Assembly (NCBI GenBank): GCA_016200045.1 | Contig: JACQFN010000002.1 | Coordinates: forward strand, 226,473-290,472 | DNA: 64,000 nt | DNA from: Nitrososphaerota archaeon | GTDB lineage: Archaea; Thermoproteota; Nitrososphaeria; Nitrososphaerales; Gagatemarchaeaceae | Direction: 5' to 3' | Shown: in pieces, positions 17,906 to 26,619 of the stretch | How positions within the stretch are numbered: the first letter of the stretch is position 1 | Layout: each line of letters opens with the position of its first letter | Translations under genes and position numbers: made by a program | Notes under the pieces: model-generated | The model's database searches: none | Told to the model about the DNA's origin: nothing | What the model saw: only the letters and a program-made list of their open reading frames with translations

Positions 17906-18172
17906 CTACCAGCATTGTTCTCTCATGGCTTGCCTTCTGATGGCGTACCCGACTACCGCCAGTCCAGCTCCGATGAAAACGATCAGGACGACCGCTGAAT
18001 TAACCGCCCCCGCGTCCGTTGCGGCAAGCCCGAGGGCGAGCTCGAAAAGCGAGAGTACGAGGAGTATGGTCAGGACCGTGAAGAGTATCCTCGCCAGGAA
18101 AGGGTCGATGTTCATGGACTCGAGGGCGCTTCGCGGGGCATGTACTCTTTCGTATTCACTCGGCAGAGGCAC
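17906..18172 (-). CDS. Small two-helix membrane protein
   Basis: An unrecognised 88-residue protein. Two clear hydrophobic helices (around 27-50 and 58-79) are preceded by a short polar N-terminus and end in a basic tail (IRRQAMREQCW). ATG 18115 (MNIDPFL) is an alternative start. It lies immediately upstream of the opp promoter on the same strand. The roughly 230 bp between it and the winged-helix gene hold no gene I can support. Confidence 0.5.
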   Translation of the reverse strand: MPLPSEYERVHAPRSALESMNIDPFLARILFTVLTILLVLSLFELALGLAATDAGAVNSAVVLIVFIGAGLAVVGYAIRRQAMREQCW

Positions 18173-18400
18173 CGGTCGTGGGAATCACGTGGCTCTAACG
18201 CCAACTGAGTCTCCCGGCTCATCTCCGTTCTTAGGGGGCGTCGCCAGATAAACACCTTCCGCCCGAATGATACAAATTGACTTCGCGGAGTACACCATTA
18301 CCGTGCTTAGCGGCCCCCGCGGCAATTCGCGGCCAATCGGCGCGGGGAGGTTTATCTTCGCAGAGAAAACCAAATTCGTAGGAAAGTGAAGTGACGCGGT

Positions 18401-18673
18401 TTACTTCAGTAGCTGCCCGACTGTCGCAGAAAGCACCAGGCCCCGGTATGTCACTCTGTACTTCTTCTCGCGAGTCTGGTTCGAAATCGGTTCTATCAGG
18501 CCCTGCGCCCTTAGCTCTGCGAGTGCCCTGCTAACGTGGCTGACGTGCTTGTTCTCGACCGAGGCAAGCTCGGTTGGCGTCATCGGAGCCTTCGTGAGCC
18601 TAGCTAGAACCTTGCTCCTTACCTCGCTGCTGACGACGAAATTTGCTACGACCCCGAGGCCCTCGAAAGACAT
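18401..18673 (-). CDS. ArsR-like winged-helix regulator
   Basis: A 90-residue winged helix-turn-helix protein. Its core KVLARLTKAPMTPTELASVENKHVSHVSRALAELRAQGLIEP follows the archaeal pattern of a recognition helix in VSHVSRALAEL and a wing in REKKYRVTYRG. No ligand domain or metal-binding Cys cluster is present. It may regulate the neighbouring opp operon or membrane protein genes, but no matching operator is visible. Confidence 0.75.
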   Translation of the reverse strand: MSFEGLGVVANFVVSSEVRSKVLARLTKAPMTPTELASVENKHVSHVSRALAELRAQGLIEPISNQTREKKYRVTYRGLVLSATVGQLLK

Positions 18674-18698
18674 CAGGTAGCGTGCTGTGGCCTCCGAG

Positions 18699-18706
18699 TT
18701 ATATTA
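18699..18706 (-). promoter_or_regulatory. TATA-like box of the winged-helix gene
   Basis: TTATATTA is centred 29 nt upstream of the ATG at 18673, as for a leaderless gene. Confidence 0.5.
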
Positions 18707-18846
18707 GGATTATTACCATGTCTCATTGAGTTCGGAAATGTCCAAAACTGTTCTCTCGATGAGAGGCCTCCTGTGGTGAAACGACCGCGCGGATTGGGGT
18801 GACCCCCAGGGATGGCCTACGTGAGAGGCAGCCCATCCTCAACGGT

Positions 18847-19200
18847 CTACGGGCCTACTTCTTGAATTGGCGGAGGCCTGCGGGGCCTCAGCCCGGTAAG
18901 GACGAAGTAGACGTTCGATATGACGAGCGCCGCGGCTAGTACTTGGACCCAATCAAGGGTCGGAGGGCTGACCAGAGGTATGTTCGCCCCAAGAATGGTG
19001 AATGTCGAAACGAATGGAAAGTAGGTGGCGCTGGGGACAAAGTGCTCGAGCCTCGCGTAGGCGGCTCTGTCGGCAAGGTCGCCGAGGACCAGGACGATGG
19101 CAAGAATTAGGATGGCGTCTAGGAGGGTCATCTTCAGCAAGTTCCTGGCCATTGCCTCGGCGCTCTCGGGCGCCTTAAGATAAAGTATCCATGCGGCCAA
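18847..19200 (-). CDS. Membrane protein of unknown function
   Basis: An unrecognised 117-residue protein with three hydrophobic segments (about 27-41, 62-75 and 87-104) and a Pro/Arg-rich C-terminus (RPRRPPP). The ATG at 19200 is divergent from the signal peptidase gene, 34 bp away. Confidence 0.55.
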   Translation of the reverse strand: MAAWILYLKAPESAEAMARNLLKMTLLDAILILAIVLVLGDLADRAAYARLEHFVPSATYFPFVSTFTILGANIPLVSPPTLDWVQVLAAALVISNVYFVLTGLRPRRPPPIQEVGP

Positions 19201-19234
19201 AGATTAAACACGCCACCCGGAGAACGGCCGCGCT

Positions 19235-19759
19235 ATGCGGCTGCCGGGCAGGAGGGCATCTGTCTACGGGGTCGGGTTTGTGCTCTTCTTGGTAGTCTTC
19301 GCATTCATCTTGCTCACCTATACGCGGAGGGTCGACGGGGTGAGCATGCTGCCGACGTTTGAGGAGGGCGACCTCGTCGGGGTACAGACTGTCTCGATCA
19401 ACGACGTGCATGTCGGGGACATCATCGTCTACGGCCCCCCGTGCTCTCGAGGACCTTCGATCATCCACAGGGTGGTTGCGAGCGAAGCGGAGGGCCTCAT
19501 CACTCAGGGGGACGACAGGCGGACCAACCCCGGGACTGACCAGACCCTCGGCATCGCCACGGGCCCGATCACGCAGGAGTGCCTCGTAGGCAAGGTCGTT
19601 GTTGCGGTCCCGTATGTGGAGAGGCTTGCTTCGCTCCCTTATGGCGCTAACTACATTCTTGCCAGCTTGATCTTGCTGGTGCTAATCATCACCGAGGTTC
19701 AGGGGAGAAGGGGTCCGAAGAAGGTCAACGACACGGTCGCCGCCCCAGAACCAAAGTGA
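19235..19759 (+). CDS. Signal peptidase I, archaeal/ER type
   Basis: A membrane-bound serine peptidase that removes signal peptides. The N-terminal helix (about 10-27) is followed by the catalytic Ser in GVSMLPTF and the catalytic His in IIHRVV, which replaces the bacterial Lys as in Sec11-type enzymes. The box around QGDDRRTNPGTDQ matches the conserved D-rich motif. A second helix lies near the C-terminus. At 174 residues it is of normal size. Confidence 0.92.
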   Translation: MRLPGRRASVYGVGFVLFLVVFAFILLTYTRRVDGVSMLPTFEEGDLVGVQTVSINDVHVGDIIVYGPPCSRGPSIIHRVVASEAEGLITQGDDRRTNPGTDQTLGIATGPITQECLVGKVVVAVPYVERLASLPYGANYILASLILLVLIITEVQGRRGPKKVNDTVAAPEPK

Positions 19760-19864
19760 CCCCAACGGGCAGTCCTCTCTCTCTGAGATCAGAAGACGAG
19801 AACTTTGGGACCTGGCGTACGACGTGTAATGTGTAAATAACATAGGGATGCCGTCGGCCGTCGA

Positions 19865-20134
19865 ATGGGCCTGGGAGCGTCTGGCGCCGTGGCTGTCATC
19901 TCCATCTTTGCTGTGGCATTCTTCTTCATAGTCCCGGTCGTCTATACCCCCACCCCTCCCCCGAACCAGTTGGCGTTCATCGGCCCGGTTCCGAATTACC
20001 AGTCCATCAGCTGCGTTGTCCTTGGCCTAGGGTCAGGCCTTTGGCGGACGTACAGCTTCCAGTCGCAGGGCACGAGTTATTTGGAGTGGTCATACCAGTG
20101 GTCATATACTCTGGGCTGCTACCCGCCATCGTAG
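19865..20134 (+). CDS. Small membrane-anchored exported protein
   Basis: An unrecognised 89-residue protein: an N-terminal hydrophobic anchor (about 7-26), a Pro-rich linker, and an exposed domain with two Cys and many aromatic residues (WSYQWSYTLGC). The Cys pair may form a disulfide outside the cell. Not similar to any family I know. Confidence 0.45.
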   Translation: MGLGASGAVAVISIFAVAFFFIVPVVYTPTPPPNQLAFIGPVPNYQSISCVVLGLGSGLWRTYSFQSQGTSYLEWSYQWSYTLGCYPPS

Positions 20135-20164
20135 CGAGGCCACCAGCCTCTGTCTGACGACCCC

Positions 20165-20184
20165 CCTTATATACTCCTTATATA
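20165..20184 (+). promoter_or_regulatory. Tandem TATA elements of the TBP gene
   Basis: The sequence CCTTATATA occurs twice, at 20165 and 20176, exactly 11 bp apart. The downstream copy is centred 28 nt before the TTG start at 20209 and is the normal TATA box. The upstream copy lies on the same face of the helix and could be an extra TBP site, for example for autoregulation. Confidence 0.6.
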
Positions 20185-20208
20185 GCGAAGGGATTTCCCG
20201 TCGGCGAA

Positions 20209-20766
20209 TTGCCCCAGACAAAAGCCATTGTAAGCATCGAGAACGTAGTAGCTTCTGCGTCGATAAACCAGACCGTAGATCTCAACCTGATTACGAAGAA
20301 CTTCGTAACCGTCGAGTACCACCCCGACCAGTTCCCTGGCCTCGTCTTCAGGCTCAGGAACCCGAAGACGGCGACCCTGATCTTCAGCTCCGGGAAGATG
20401 GTCTGCACAGGTGCGAAGTCGGAGGAACAGGCGAGGAAGGCAGTCGAGGAGGTCGTCCGCCAGCTCAAGAAGGGGAAGATTCCAATCAGAAACGAGGCAG
20501 TGGTCGAAATCCAGAACATAGTCGCGTCTGCGAGCCTGGGGGGCAAGGTTCACCTGGAGGAGGCGGCAAGGGTCCTCCCGAAGTCCATGTACGAGCCCGA
20601 GCAGTTTCCCGGCCTGATTCACAGGATGGCGGACCCGAAGACCGTGATCTTGTTGTTCGCGTCGGGCAAGCTGGTCTGCACCGGCGCCAAGAAAGAGAGC
20701 GAGGTCTACAGAGCAGTGAACAACCTGCACGTGACCCTGGAAGAAAAGAACCTGATGGTCTACTAA
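20209..20766 (+). CDS. tbp: TATA-box binding protein
   Basis: The general archaeal transcription initiation factor TBP, 185 residues. It is made of two imperfect repeats, each with a conserved FPGL(V/I)xR segment followed by a GKxVCTGAK segment, covering about residues 5-93 and 96-183. The start is TTG. The start is supported by the TATA spacing and because the usual protein begins at this point. It lacks the acidic C-terminal tail of some archaeal TBPs. It converges on pyrE with a 4-bp overlap. Confidence 0.96.
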   Translation: MPQTKAIVSIENVVASASINQTVDLNLITKNFVTVEYHPDQFPGLVFRLRNPKTATLIFSSGKMVCTGAKSEEQARKAVEEVVRQLKKGKIPIRNEAVVEIQNIVASASLGGKVHLEEAARVLPKSMYEPEQFPGLIHRMADPKTVILLFASGKLVCTGAKKESEVYRAVNNLHVTLEEKNLMVY

Positions 20767-21377
20767 CGGCCGCCGACGGTCTTGGTGATAGCCTTCAAGT
20801 TATCGCCGCTTATCAGTTCCATCGAATGCAGCGTGTCCGCGAGCTCTAGAGCGTCAGTCACCGAGTGCAAGGCGATCCCGTTCTTGCTCAGCCTCTCCCT
20901 AGCGCCCTGGAGCCTGTCGATGAATACGAAAGCGTGCTTGACTGAGCCACCCTCGCGTTCCACCGCCTCTGCCGAACCTAGAATCGTCTTCCCAGTCGAA
21001 GCGAGGTCGTCGATTACGGCCACGTTCCAGCCTGGTCTCACTTCCCCCTCCACGCTCCGCTCGTCCGCCCTTCCGACGCTTCTCGCGTAGGCAAGGGGCT
21101 TGTTCATCGCCAGGGCGACCGGAGACGCGATCGCGAGCCCTGCCACAGGGACGGTGAACATCGAGTCGACCTTCGGGGCCTTGCTGGAGACAAGCCCGGA
21201 CATCGCTTCGACAACGAGCTTGAAGAGACCCGGGTAGCTGGGAATCCCCCTGAGGTTGACATAGTACGAACTCTCAGAGCCGTCTGGGAGCGTGAACGTT
21301 CCGAACTGCAGGGCCCCCGCCTTGACCAGCCCCTCGGAGAGTTCCCTCAGCCTCGCGTCCCGCTTTTTCCAGCTCAT
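20763..21377 (-). CDS. pyrE: Orotate phosphoribosyltransferase
   Basis: Catalyses formation of orotidine 5'-phosphate from orotate and PRPP in pyrimidine synthesis. It is a 204-residue type I phosphoribosyltransferase with the PRPP-binding loop VAVIDDLASTGKT and the YYVNLRG segment near the N-terminus. No other pyrimidine genes are adjacent. It is divergent from the LarA-like gene and shares a TATA element with it. Confidence 0.92.
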   Translation of the reverse strand: MSWKKRDARLRELSEGLVKAGALQFGTFTLPDGSESSYYVNLRGIPSYPGLFKLVVEAMSGLVSSKAPKVDSMFTVPVAGLAIASPVALAMNKPLAYARSVGRADERSVEGEVRPGWNVAVIDDLASTGKTILGSAEAVEREGGSVKHAFVFIDRLQGARERLSKNGIALHSVTDALELADTLHSMELISGDNLKAITKTVGGR

Positions 21378-21400
21378 GCGACGCGCGCCCCGCTTCGAGC

Positions 21401-21408
21401 TTATAAAA
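21401..21408. promoter_or_regulatory. Shared bidirectional TATA element, pyrE / LarA-like gene
   Basis: TTATAAAA, whose first six bases TTATAA are palindromic and whose midpoint (21403.5) is 26.5 nt from the first base of the pyrE ATG (21377) and 28.5 nt from that of the opposing TTG (21432). It is the only AT-rich element in the 54-bp gap, so both leaderless genes appear to use it. Confidence 0.6.
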
Positions 21409-21431
21409 CAACTTGGCGGCCGATTTGATGC

Positions 21432-22523
21432 TTGCCAGAACTCTGGATACCCTATGGAAATGTCGAGACACTTGTCACTTTGCAGGCTGAAAACCTCGGG
21501 ACAGTCGTGCAGGCAGAAGCCCAGCCGCGCAATGACTCGGTCGACCTTCCTGAACTGGCACGTCGTGCCTCCGCTGTCTTCGTCTGCGACACGCGACCCG
21601 CAACAGTCGAAGTCCTGATGGAACTCTCCCGGTCAATCAGCGCTGCTGAGACCCTGAAGGTCTTCGCCTCCGTCCCGCGCAAGGTCGAGGCGGCATCCCC
21701 CGACCTCAGGGGGAGGGTCCGCACCCTCGGCCCACCCATTCCAATCGACGGAGGGGTGGCGTTTGCCGACGAACTGAATGAACCAGGGGAAAAGCTGTTC
21801 ATCGGTACGGCTGCCCCCGACCCTCTCTACGGGATCTCAGACACCAGGGTCGAGGCGTGCCACAACTGGGTCGCGGGGTCCAAGGCTGAGGCCGCGCGGG
21901 CGAGGAAGGAGACGGAGCCGACCCCGTTCGAGAAGACCGAGTCGTACAAGGTCATGCAGGACCTCGCGGCGAAGGTCAGGGACGCGAGGTACTTCAGCGT
22001 CGTACCTCGTGGAGGAAAAGCTGCGGCCGTCCTCGACGGCCCCCCTTTCGACGTAATGAGGAGGGGATTCCAGCGCACGAAGGTCTCTCCGGGGAGGGCG
22101 ATCATCGTAGGGGCGGGCGGGAAGGGGTACGACGACACCCTGTCGGGAGCGCTTAGGTCGGTGTGGGGGACCCTCCAGGGAGTGAGGAAGTCGGGTCAGG
22201 TCCTCTTGGCAGCGGAGTGTTCGGAGGGGCTGGGGTCCACCGCCCTGGAGATGCTGGCGACCGGGAGGCTTGTCAGCGAGGGGAAGCAGAAGAGGGCGTA
22301 CGTGGACGGCCTCGAGGAGGTCTTCTACCTCGGTAAGCTGAAGGAAGACTACGAGGTCCTTCTCCTTTCTGGACTCCCCGAAACGTACGCCAAGGGAAGC
22401 CTAGCGCTGACCACCGCGAGGGGGTCGGGAGAGGCCGTGGGCAGATTGCTCAACAAGATCGGCCGAACCTCAAAGGTGAACGTCGTCCCCCGCGCACCAG
22501 AGGCAAGGGTCGAATCAGGGTAG
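21432..22523 (+). CDS. LarA-like (DUF2088) protein, tentative
   Basis: A 363-residue soluble protein starting at TTG. The N-terminus ELWIPYGNVETLVTLQAENL resembles the opening of nickel-dependent lactate racemase LarA (LPYG...I..ENL). The later segment GQVLLAAECSEGLGS also resembles a conserved LarA C-terminal motif. The HH-containing active-site motif of LarA is not obvious, so it may be a divergent member with another activity. None of the cofactor-making genes larB, larC or larE is nearby. It converges on the M50 protease with a 9-bp overlap. Confidence 0.45.
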   Translation: MPELWIPYGNVETLVTLQAENLGTVVQAEAQPRNDSVDLPELARRASAVFVCDTRPATVEVLMELSRSISAAETLKVFASVPRKVEAASPDLRGRVRTLGPPIPIDGGVAFADELNEPGEKLFIGTAAPDPLYGISDTRVEACHNWVAGSKAEAARARKETEPTPFEKTESYKVMQDLAAKVRDARYFSVVPRGGKAAAVLDGPPFDVMRRGFQRTKVSPGRAIIVGAGGKGYDDTLSGALRSVWGTLQGVRKSGQVLLAAECSEGLGSTALEMLATGRLVSEGKQKRAYVDGLEEVFYLGKLKEDYEVLLLSGLPETYAKGSLALTTARGSGEAVGRLLNKIGRTSKVNVVPRAPEARVESG

Positions 22524-23660
22524 TGGGAAAGTCAAGAAGTTCTGCGGCAACGGGAGGCACGCGAAAGCGAGGGCGATGACGCCAAGATAGAGCCACTTCC
22601 TTCTCCGAGAGACCCCTGATACTTCATCCCGGAGCTGAAGCGAAGGCGGCCTACCGGCGAGCAGGAGGACCACCACCGCAATGGCCCAGTAGTTGATGAT
22701 GTACGAGGACGCGACCGTAGGGGTGTCGATAGACAGCAGCAAGAAGACGCAGAGGTAGGTCGCCAAACGGGACGACCGAGCCCCCCAGGCGGCTGTCGAT
22801 ATCAGACCCCCGTCGAAGCTGGCCATCGGTAGGAGCCCGACAAACGTGAGGAGGAACCCCACGGTCGCGGCGTCCCCTATGGGAGAGAACCTCGCGTAAG
22901 CCGGCGCCGACTGGGAAGTGAAGGGGGACAGGACGAAGTCGATGGCATACTGGGTCGCCGACGGGTTGATCTGGCAGACGGAGAAGGCGGACAGCACGCA
23001 CCTCCCCTGTTGAAGGGGGAGGGCGGACCTCACCCAAAAGAACTCGCCGGCGATGTAGAAGGTGACCGAGATGAGGAAGGCAAGGATGGGTCCCCAGATC
23101 AGGATGTCGAAGAGCTTATCGCGGTTCACGGCGGGTCCCCTTTGGGCCGTTATGGGCCCGAACGCAGGGAAGAGGGGGGTGACGTCCGGGATGCCGGGGA
23201 TCAGATATGAGATGACGCCAGCCCCCCTTTCTTTCCTTGAAGCATACCTGTGCCCGGCTTCATGGCCGACCAATATCGCGGTCACTCCCCCGGCGTAGAT
23301 CAGGAACACCTGGTATCCCGGGTAGCCAGGAGCGAACTCCCCGTAGACCGTTCGCTCCAGAATCCCGAAGATGATTATCGAAACGAGCGACACGAGCCCG
23401 AGAATCAGCGGGATCGATGAAGGCTTCCTCGGGCCCTCGGCCTTCTGTCTCAAGGTCAACGCGCACTCCTCCTTCGGACCGGCGAGGAACGCGGAGAAGC
23501 CGGTCCCTTCGAGCTTGGAGAGCAGGTCCACGAAACCCTGCTTTGAAGCCGGGCCGTAGGTGACCTTGTACTCGACCTCCCCGTCGGGGAGGATGAATGC
23601 GTCCTTGACGTCGAAAGCTGAACGGACCAGACGGTCGACGTCTGCCGGAAGGACGGACAA
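22515..23660 (-). CDS. Site-2-protease-like membrane metalloprotease (M50)
   Basis: An intramembrane zinc protease of 381 residues. The HEAGH motif (HExxH) sits at the end of a membrane segment and the third ligand region is the later ASFDGG motif. A cytoplasmic N-terminal domain of about 80 residues precedes the first helix, as in archaeal S2P proteins of this subgroup. An internal NPxxG-like hydrophobic core is present. Substrate unknown. TTTATTAT 27 nt upstream is its probable TATA box. Confidence 0.88.
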   Translation of the reverse strand: MSVLPADVDRLVRSAFDVKDAFILPDGEVEYKVTYGPASKQGFVDLLSKLEGTGFSAFLAGPKEECALTLRQKAEGPRKPSSIPLILGLVSLVSIIIFGILERTVYGEFAPGYPGYQVFLIYAGGVTAILVGHEAGHRYASRKERGAGVISYLIPGIPDVTPLFPAFGPITAQRGPAVNRDKLFDILIWGPILAFLISVTFYIAGEFFWVRSALPLQQGRCVLSAFSVCQINPSATQYAIDFVLSPFTSQSAPAYARFSPIGDAATVGFLLTFVGLLPMASFDGGLISTAAWGARSSRLATYLCVFLLLSIDTPTVASSYIINYWAIAVVVLLLAGRPPSLQLRDEVSGVSRRRKWLYLGVIALAFACLPLPQNFLTFPLP

Positions 23661-23745
23661 GCCCAGGGCGCTCCCCGAGGCGCGATAATAAACGGTCGCG
23701 AAGGCTCAGCAAAACTTAACCCGACGCACGGAAAAGGAGGGGTGC

Positions 23746-24249
23746 ATGCAGAAGGCAGTGGTGTCGCGTATAGGCCAGTACGAGATCAGGCTCTGCGACA
23801 GGGAAGACATCCCGGCGGTGATCGAAATAAACGCGGAGACACTCCCGGAGCACTACTCCGACTACTTCTACTTTGAGATTCTGGCAGAGTTCCCTGACAC
23901 CTTCCTAGTCGCAGAGCTTGGTGGCAAGGTCGTCGGGTACGTCATGTGCAGGATCGAATACGGCTTCTCGCACGTAAAGAGACTGGGGCTCGCGCGAAAG
24001 GGGCACGTGGTCTCCATAGCGGTCCTTGAGGCGCACAGAGGGAAGGGAATCGGAACGGGGCTGATCAGGGGCGCTGAGGAAGGGGTCGCAAGGAAGTCGG
24101 GGACGGAGATGTATCTCGAGGTGCGGGTAAAGAACACGAGCGCCATAAGCCTCTACGAGATGCTCGGGTACAAGCCCTCCGGTCGAATGGATTCATACTA
24201 TCGCGACGGCGAAGCAGCCCTGCTGATGGCCGCGCAGATCGGACAATGA
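23746..24249 (+). CDS. RimI/Ard1-like N-acetyltransferase
   Basis: A GNAT-fold N-terminal protein acetyltransferase, 167 residues. The acetyl-CoA motif (HRGKGIGTGLI) and the NTSAISLYEMLGY C-terminal motif are typical of archaeal Ard1/RimI, which acetylate the N-termini of many proteins. The gene overlaps DNA ligase by 4 bp (ATGA). A GGAGG sequence lies upstream of the ATG and could act as a Shine-Dalgarno site. Confidence 0.9.
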   Translation: MQKAVVSRIGQYEIRLCDREDIPAVIEINAETLPEHYSDYFYFEILAEFPDTFLVAELGGKVVGYVMCRIEYGFSHVKRLGLARKGHVVSIAVLEAHRGKGIGTGLIRGAEEGVARKSGTEMYLEVRVKNTSAISLYEMLGYKPSGRMDSYYRDGEAALLMAAQIGQ

Positions 24250-25916
24250 GAAGTAGCTCGAAGTTCGCGGACCTCGCGCAGACCCTTGAGGCTGTCAGGG
24301 GGACAAGGAGCAAGAACCAGAAGGTGGACGCGTTTGCGGCCTACCTGTCAAAGCTCGACGCGGATGACGCTGAAGAAGCGGCCAGGATGGCGGTCGGGAC
24401 GTCGTCGGAGAGAGGGAGCAAAGACGAAGTCCAGGTCGGATACTCGACAGTCTTCACGGTCCTCAAGGGAATCACGGGAGCATCCTCCGACGACGTTTCG
24501 AAGACATACCTGAAGTACGGGGACCTCGGGGAGGTGGCAGAGGAACTCCTCAGGGCGAAGAGGGAAAGGCCCCTCTTTGAGGAACCCCTCACTATTGCCG
24601 GTGTCAGCGACTCCTTCGGAAGGCTCCGCTCCGCGAAAGGCAAAGGGTCGGGCGCGACGAGAGAGGCGCTCGTAAAGTCACTTCTTCTGCGCGCGACCCC
24701 ATTGGAAGGGAAGTACATAGTGAAGGTCATGACCAGAGAGATGAGGACGGGGCTCGTATCGGGGATGATGGAGGGCGCAATCGCCGCCGCCTTCGGGTCA
24801 AGCAAGGAAGAAACGGCCAAGGCCCACATGCTTCTCGGGGACGTCGGCCTCCTGGCAAAGGCCGCCTCGAGAAAACAGCTCGGCTCCGTTAGGATGGAGC
24901 CCTTCAGGCCGGTGAACTTCATGCTGGCTGAACCGCTGGCAAGCGCCGAAGAGGTAGCGTCGCACTTCGGAGAGGCGGCCTACGCTGAATACAAGTATGA
25001 CGGTGTGAGGGCGCAGGTTCACAAGAAGGGGGATGAGGTAAGGGTCTACTCCCGCAGGCTGGAGGACATCTCGGCTTTCTTCCCCGAAGTCACCCGAGGG
25101 GCGGCAGGTTCGGCATACGACTTCATCTTGGACGGGGAGATAGTCCCCTATTCTGGCGGAAAGCCGCTCCCCTTCCAGCTCCTTCAGAGGAGGCTGCGAA
25201 GGATGGTGAACTTCTCGGAAGCCGCGAAGAACGCGCCCGTCGAATACTTCGCATTCGACCTCCTGTATGAAGGTGACCGCGAGGTAGTCGAGCTCACCCT
25301 GCGAGAACGCAGGAAGTTGCTGGACCAAGTCAGAGCTGGAACAACCCTGCGGACGGCCGAGTCCTCGACCGTCGAAGGGGCAGGCGAAATCTCGAAACTG
25401 TTCAGGAAGAGCCGCGATCTTGGGTACGAGGGACTGGTCCTGAAGTCTCCCGGGAGCCAGTACACTATGGGGAAGCGCGGTTCAGCATGGGTCAAGATGA
25501 AGGAAGAGCTCGACACGATCGACGCCGTGATCGTCGCAGCAGAATATGGCCACGGAAAGAGGGCGGGGGTGATATCCGATTACACGTTTGCCGTTCGGGA
25601 CGGGGATGAGCTGAAGACCATTGGCAAGGCCTACAGCGGCCTTACCGACGCCGAGATAGATGAAATGACGGCTCGGATGAAGGAGATCACGGTTCACGAC
25701 TACGGCTACACGAGGAAGGTCAAGCCCGAGGTCGTCATAGAGGTCGCGTTCGACAGCATCCAAAGGAGCGACAGGCACGACAGCGGCTACGCCCTTCGGT
25801 TCCCGAGGATCAAGAGAATCAGGGCGGACAAGTCCGTCGGCCAGGCGGACACGATCGAGAAGGTCGAAAAGACATTCGCCGGCCAGAGGCTGAAGGTCGA
25901 CAGGGCCTCTGGCTAA
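24246..25916 (+). CDS. lig: ATP-dependent DNA ligase
   Basis: Joins nicks in replication and repair. It is a 556-residue archaeal ligase with an N-terminal DNA-binding domain (about 1-210), the adenylation motif YKYDGVRAQ (Lys nucleophile), motif LDGEIV, motif YFAFDLLY, EGLVLK and the C-terminal OB-domain with AWVKMK. Size and order match archaeal LigI-type enzymes. Translationally coupled to the acetyltransferase. Confidence 0.96.
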   Translation: MRSSSKFADLAQTLEAVRGTRSKNQKVDAFAAYLSKLDADDAEEAARMAVGTSSERGSKDEVQVGYSTVFTVLKGITGASSDDVSKTYLKYGDLGEVAEELLRAKRERPLFEEPLTIAGVSDSFGRLRSAKGKGSGATREALVKSLLLRATPLEGKYIVKVMTREMRTGLVSGMMEGAIAAAFGSSKEETAKAHMLLGDVGLLAKAASRKQLGSVRMEPFRPVNFMLAEPLASAEEVASHFGEAAYAEYKYDGVRAQVHKKGDEVRVYSRRLEDISAFFPEVTRGAAGSAYDFILDGEIVPYSGGKPLPFQLLQRRLRRMVNFSEAAKNAPVEYFAFDLLYEGDREVVELTLRERRKLLDQVRAGTTLRTAESSTVEGAGEISKLFRKSRDLGYEGLVLKSPGSQYTMGKRGSAWVKMKEELDTIDAVIVAAEYGHGKRAGVISDYTFAVRDGDELKTIGKAYSGLTDAEIDEMTARMKEITVHDYGYTRKVKPEVVIEVAFDSIQRSDRHDSGYALRFPRIKRIRADKSVGQADTIEKVEKTFAGQRLKVDRASG

Positions 25917-25953
25917 CTGACTCTTATATGCGGCACAAAGGTCGTCTGACCGG

Positions 25954-26571
25954 TTGCTCGCGCAGCTCCTCATCGGAATATCGTTCTCGATGGCATCATA
26001 CCAGGACGTCAAAGACAGGGCCGTGCACGACATAGTCTGGATCCCCGCGCTTTTGGGAGCCCTGTACGTGATCTACTCGGAGTTTTCGACGCCCGGCCCC
26101 GACCTGGAGTTGCAGCTGTTCAAGCTGGGGCTAATCGGAGGGATCGCACTCCTCTTCGTCTACTTCGGGGCGGTCGGGCAGGCCGACGGGATCGCCCTCG
26201 CGTTTGTCGCGGCTGACCCGTACCGGTATTCTCCGGTCCTGCCTCTTGCCGCGGCCGCCGTGGTCGCCCTCGCGCACATAGGGTACGAGATAGTCGTTGG
26301 GAACGCGCCCGGGCCAAGAACCATAACCATCGAAAGGTTCCTCAGAGAGCAGAAGTGGATACCCCGCGCAATCTTGAAGGACGGGTCGAGGGTGGAGGTC
26401 GACAGCGACGTGAATGTCGCGAGAGACGAAGTCGAGGCGAAGCAACAGCCCGGGACACTCGTCGAGGTGAAGTACGGGGTGCCCACCGTGGCGTATCTGG
26501 GGGTCGGATACGTAGCCTATCTTGTCTATCTGGTGGCATTCAACCAGGCCACACTGTTTTCTCTTGCCTGA
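25954..26571 (+). CDS. A24-family prepilin/preflagellin peptidase
   Basis: A membrane aspartic protease that processes class III signal peptides of archaeal pilins or archaellins. The two catalytic aspartates lie in SYQDVKDR and in GQADG (the GxxD motif). There are about five hydrophobic segments plus a soluble insert (about 130-175). The TTG start at 25954 is 28 nt after a CTTATATG box. No pilin genes are in the window. Confidence 0.8.
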   Translation: MLAQLLIGISFSMASYQDVKDRAVHDIVWIPALLGALYVIYSEFSTPGPDLELQLFKLGLIGGIALLFVYFGAVGQADGIALAFVAADPYRYSPVLPLAAAAVVALAHIGYEIVVGNAPGPRTITIERFLREQKWIPRAILKDGSRVEVDSDVNVARDEVEAKQQPGTLVEVKYGVPTVAYLGVGYVAYLVYLVAFNQATLFSLA

Positions 26572-26619
26572 AGCCGAGATGCTAGGTTAAATGCTCACCG
26601 GGATCGTAGCGGAAGTCTG

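Noticed and set aside
18185-18373. Minus-strand open frame of 62 codons upstream of the small membrane protein
   Set aside because: No start or promoter support, low-complexity basic content and no sign of a membrane or domain pattern.
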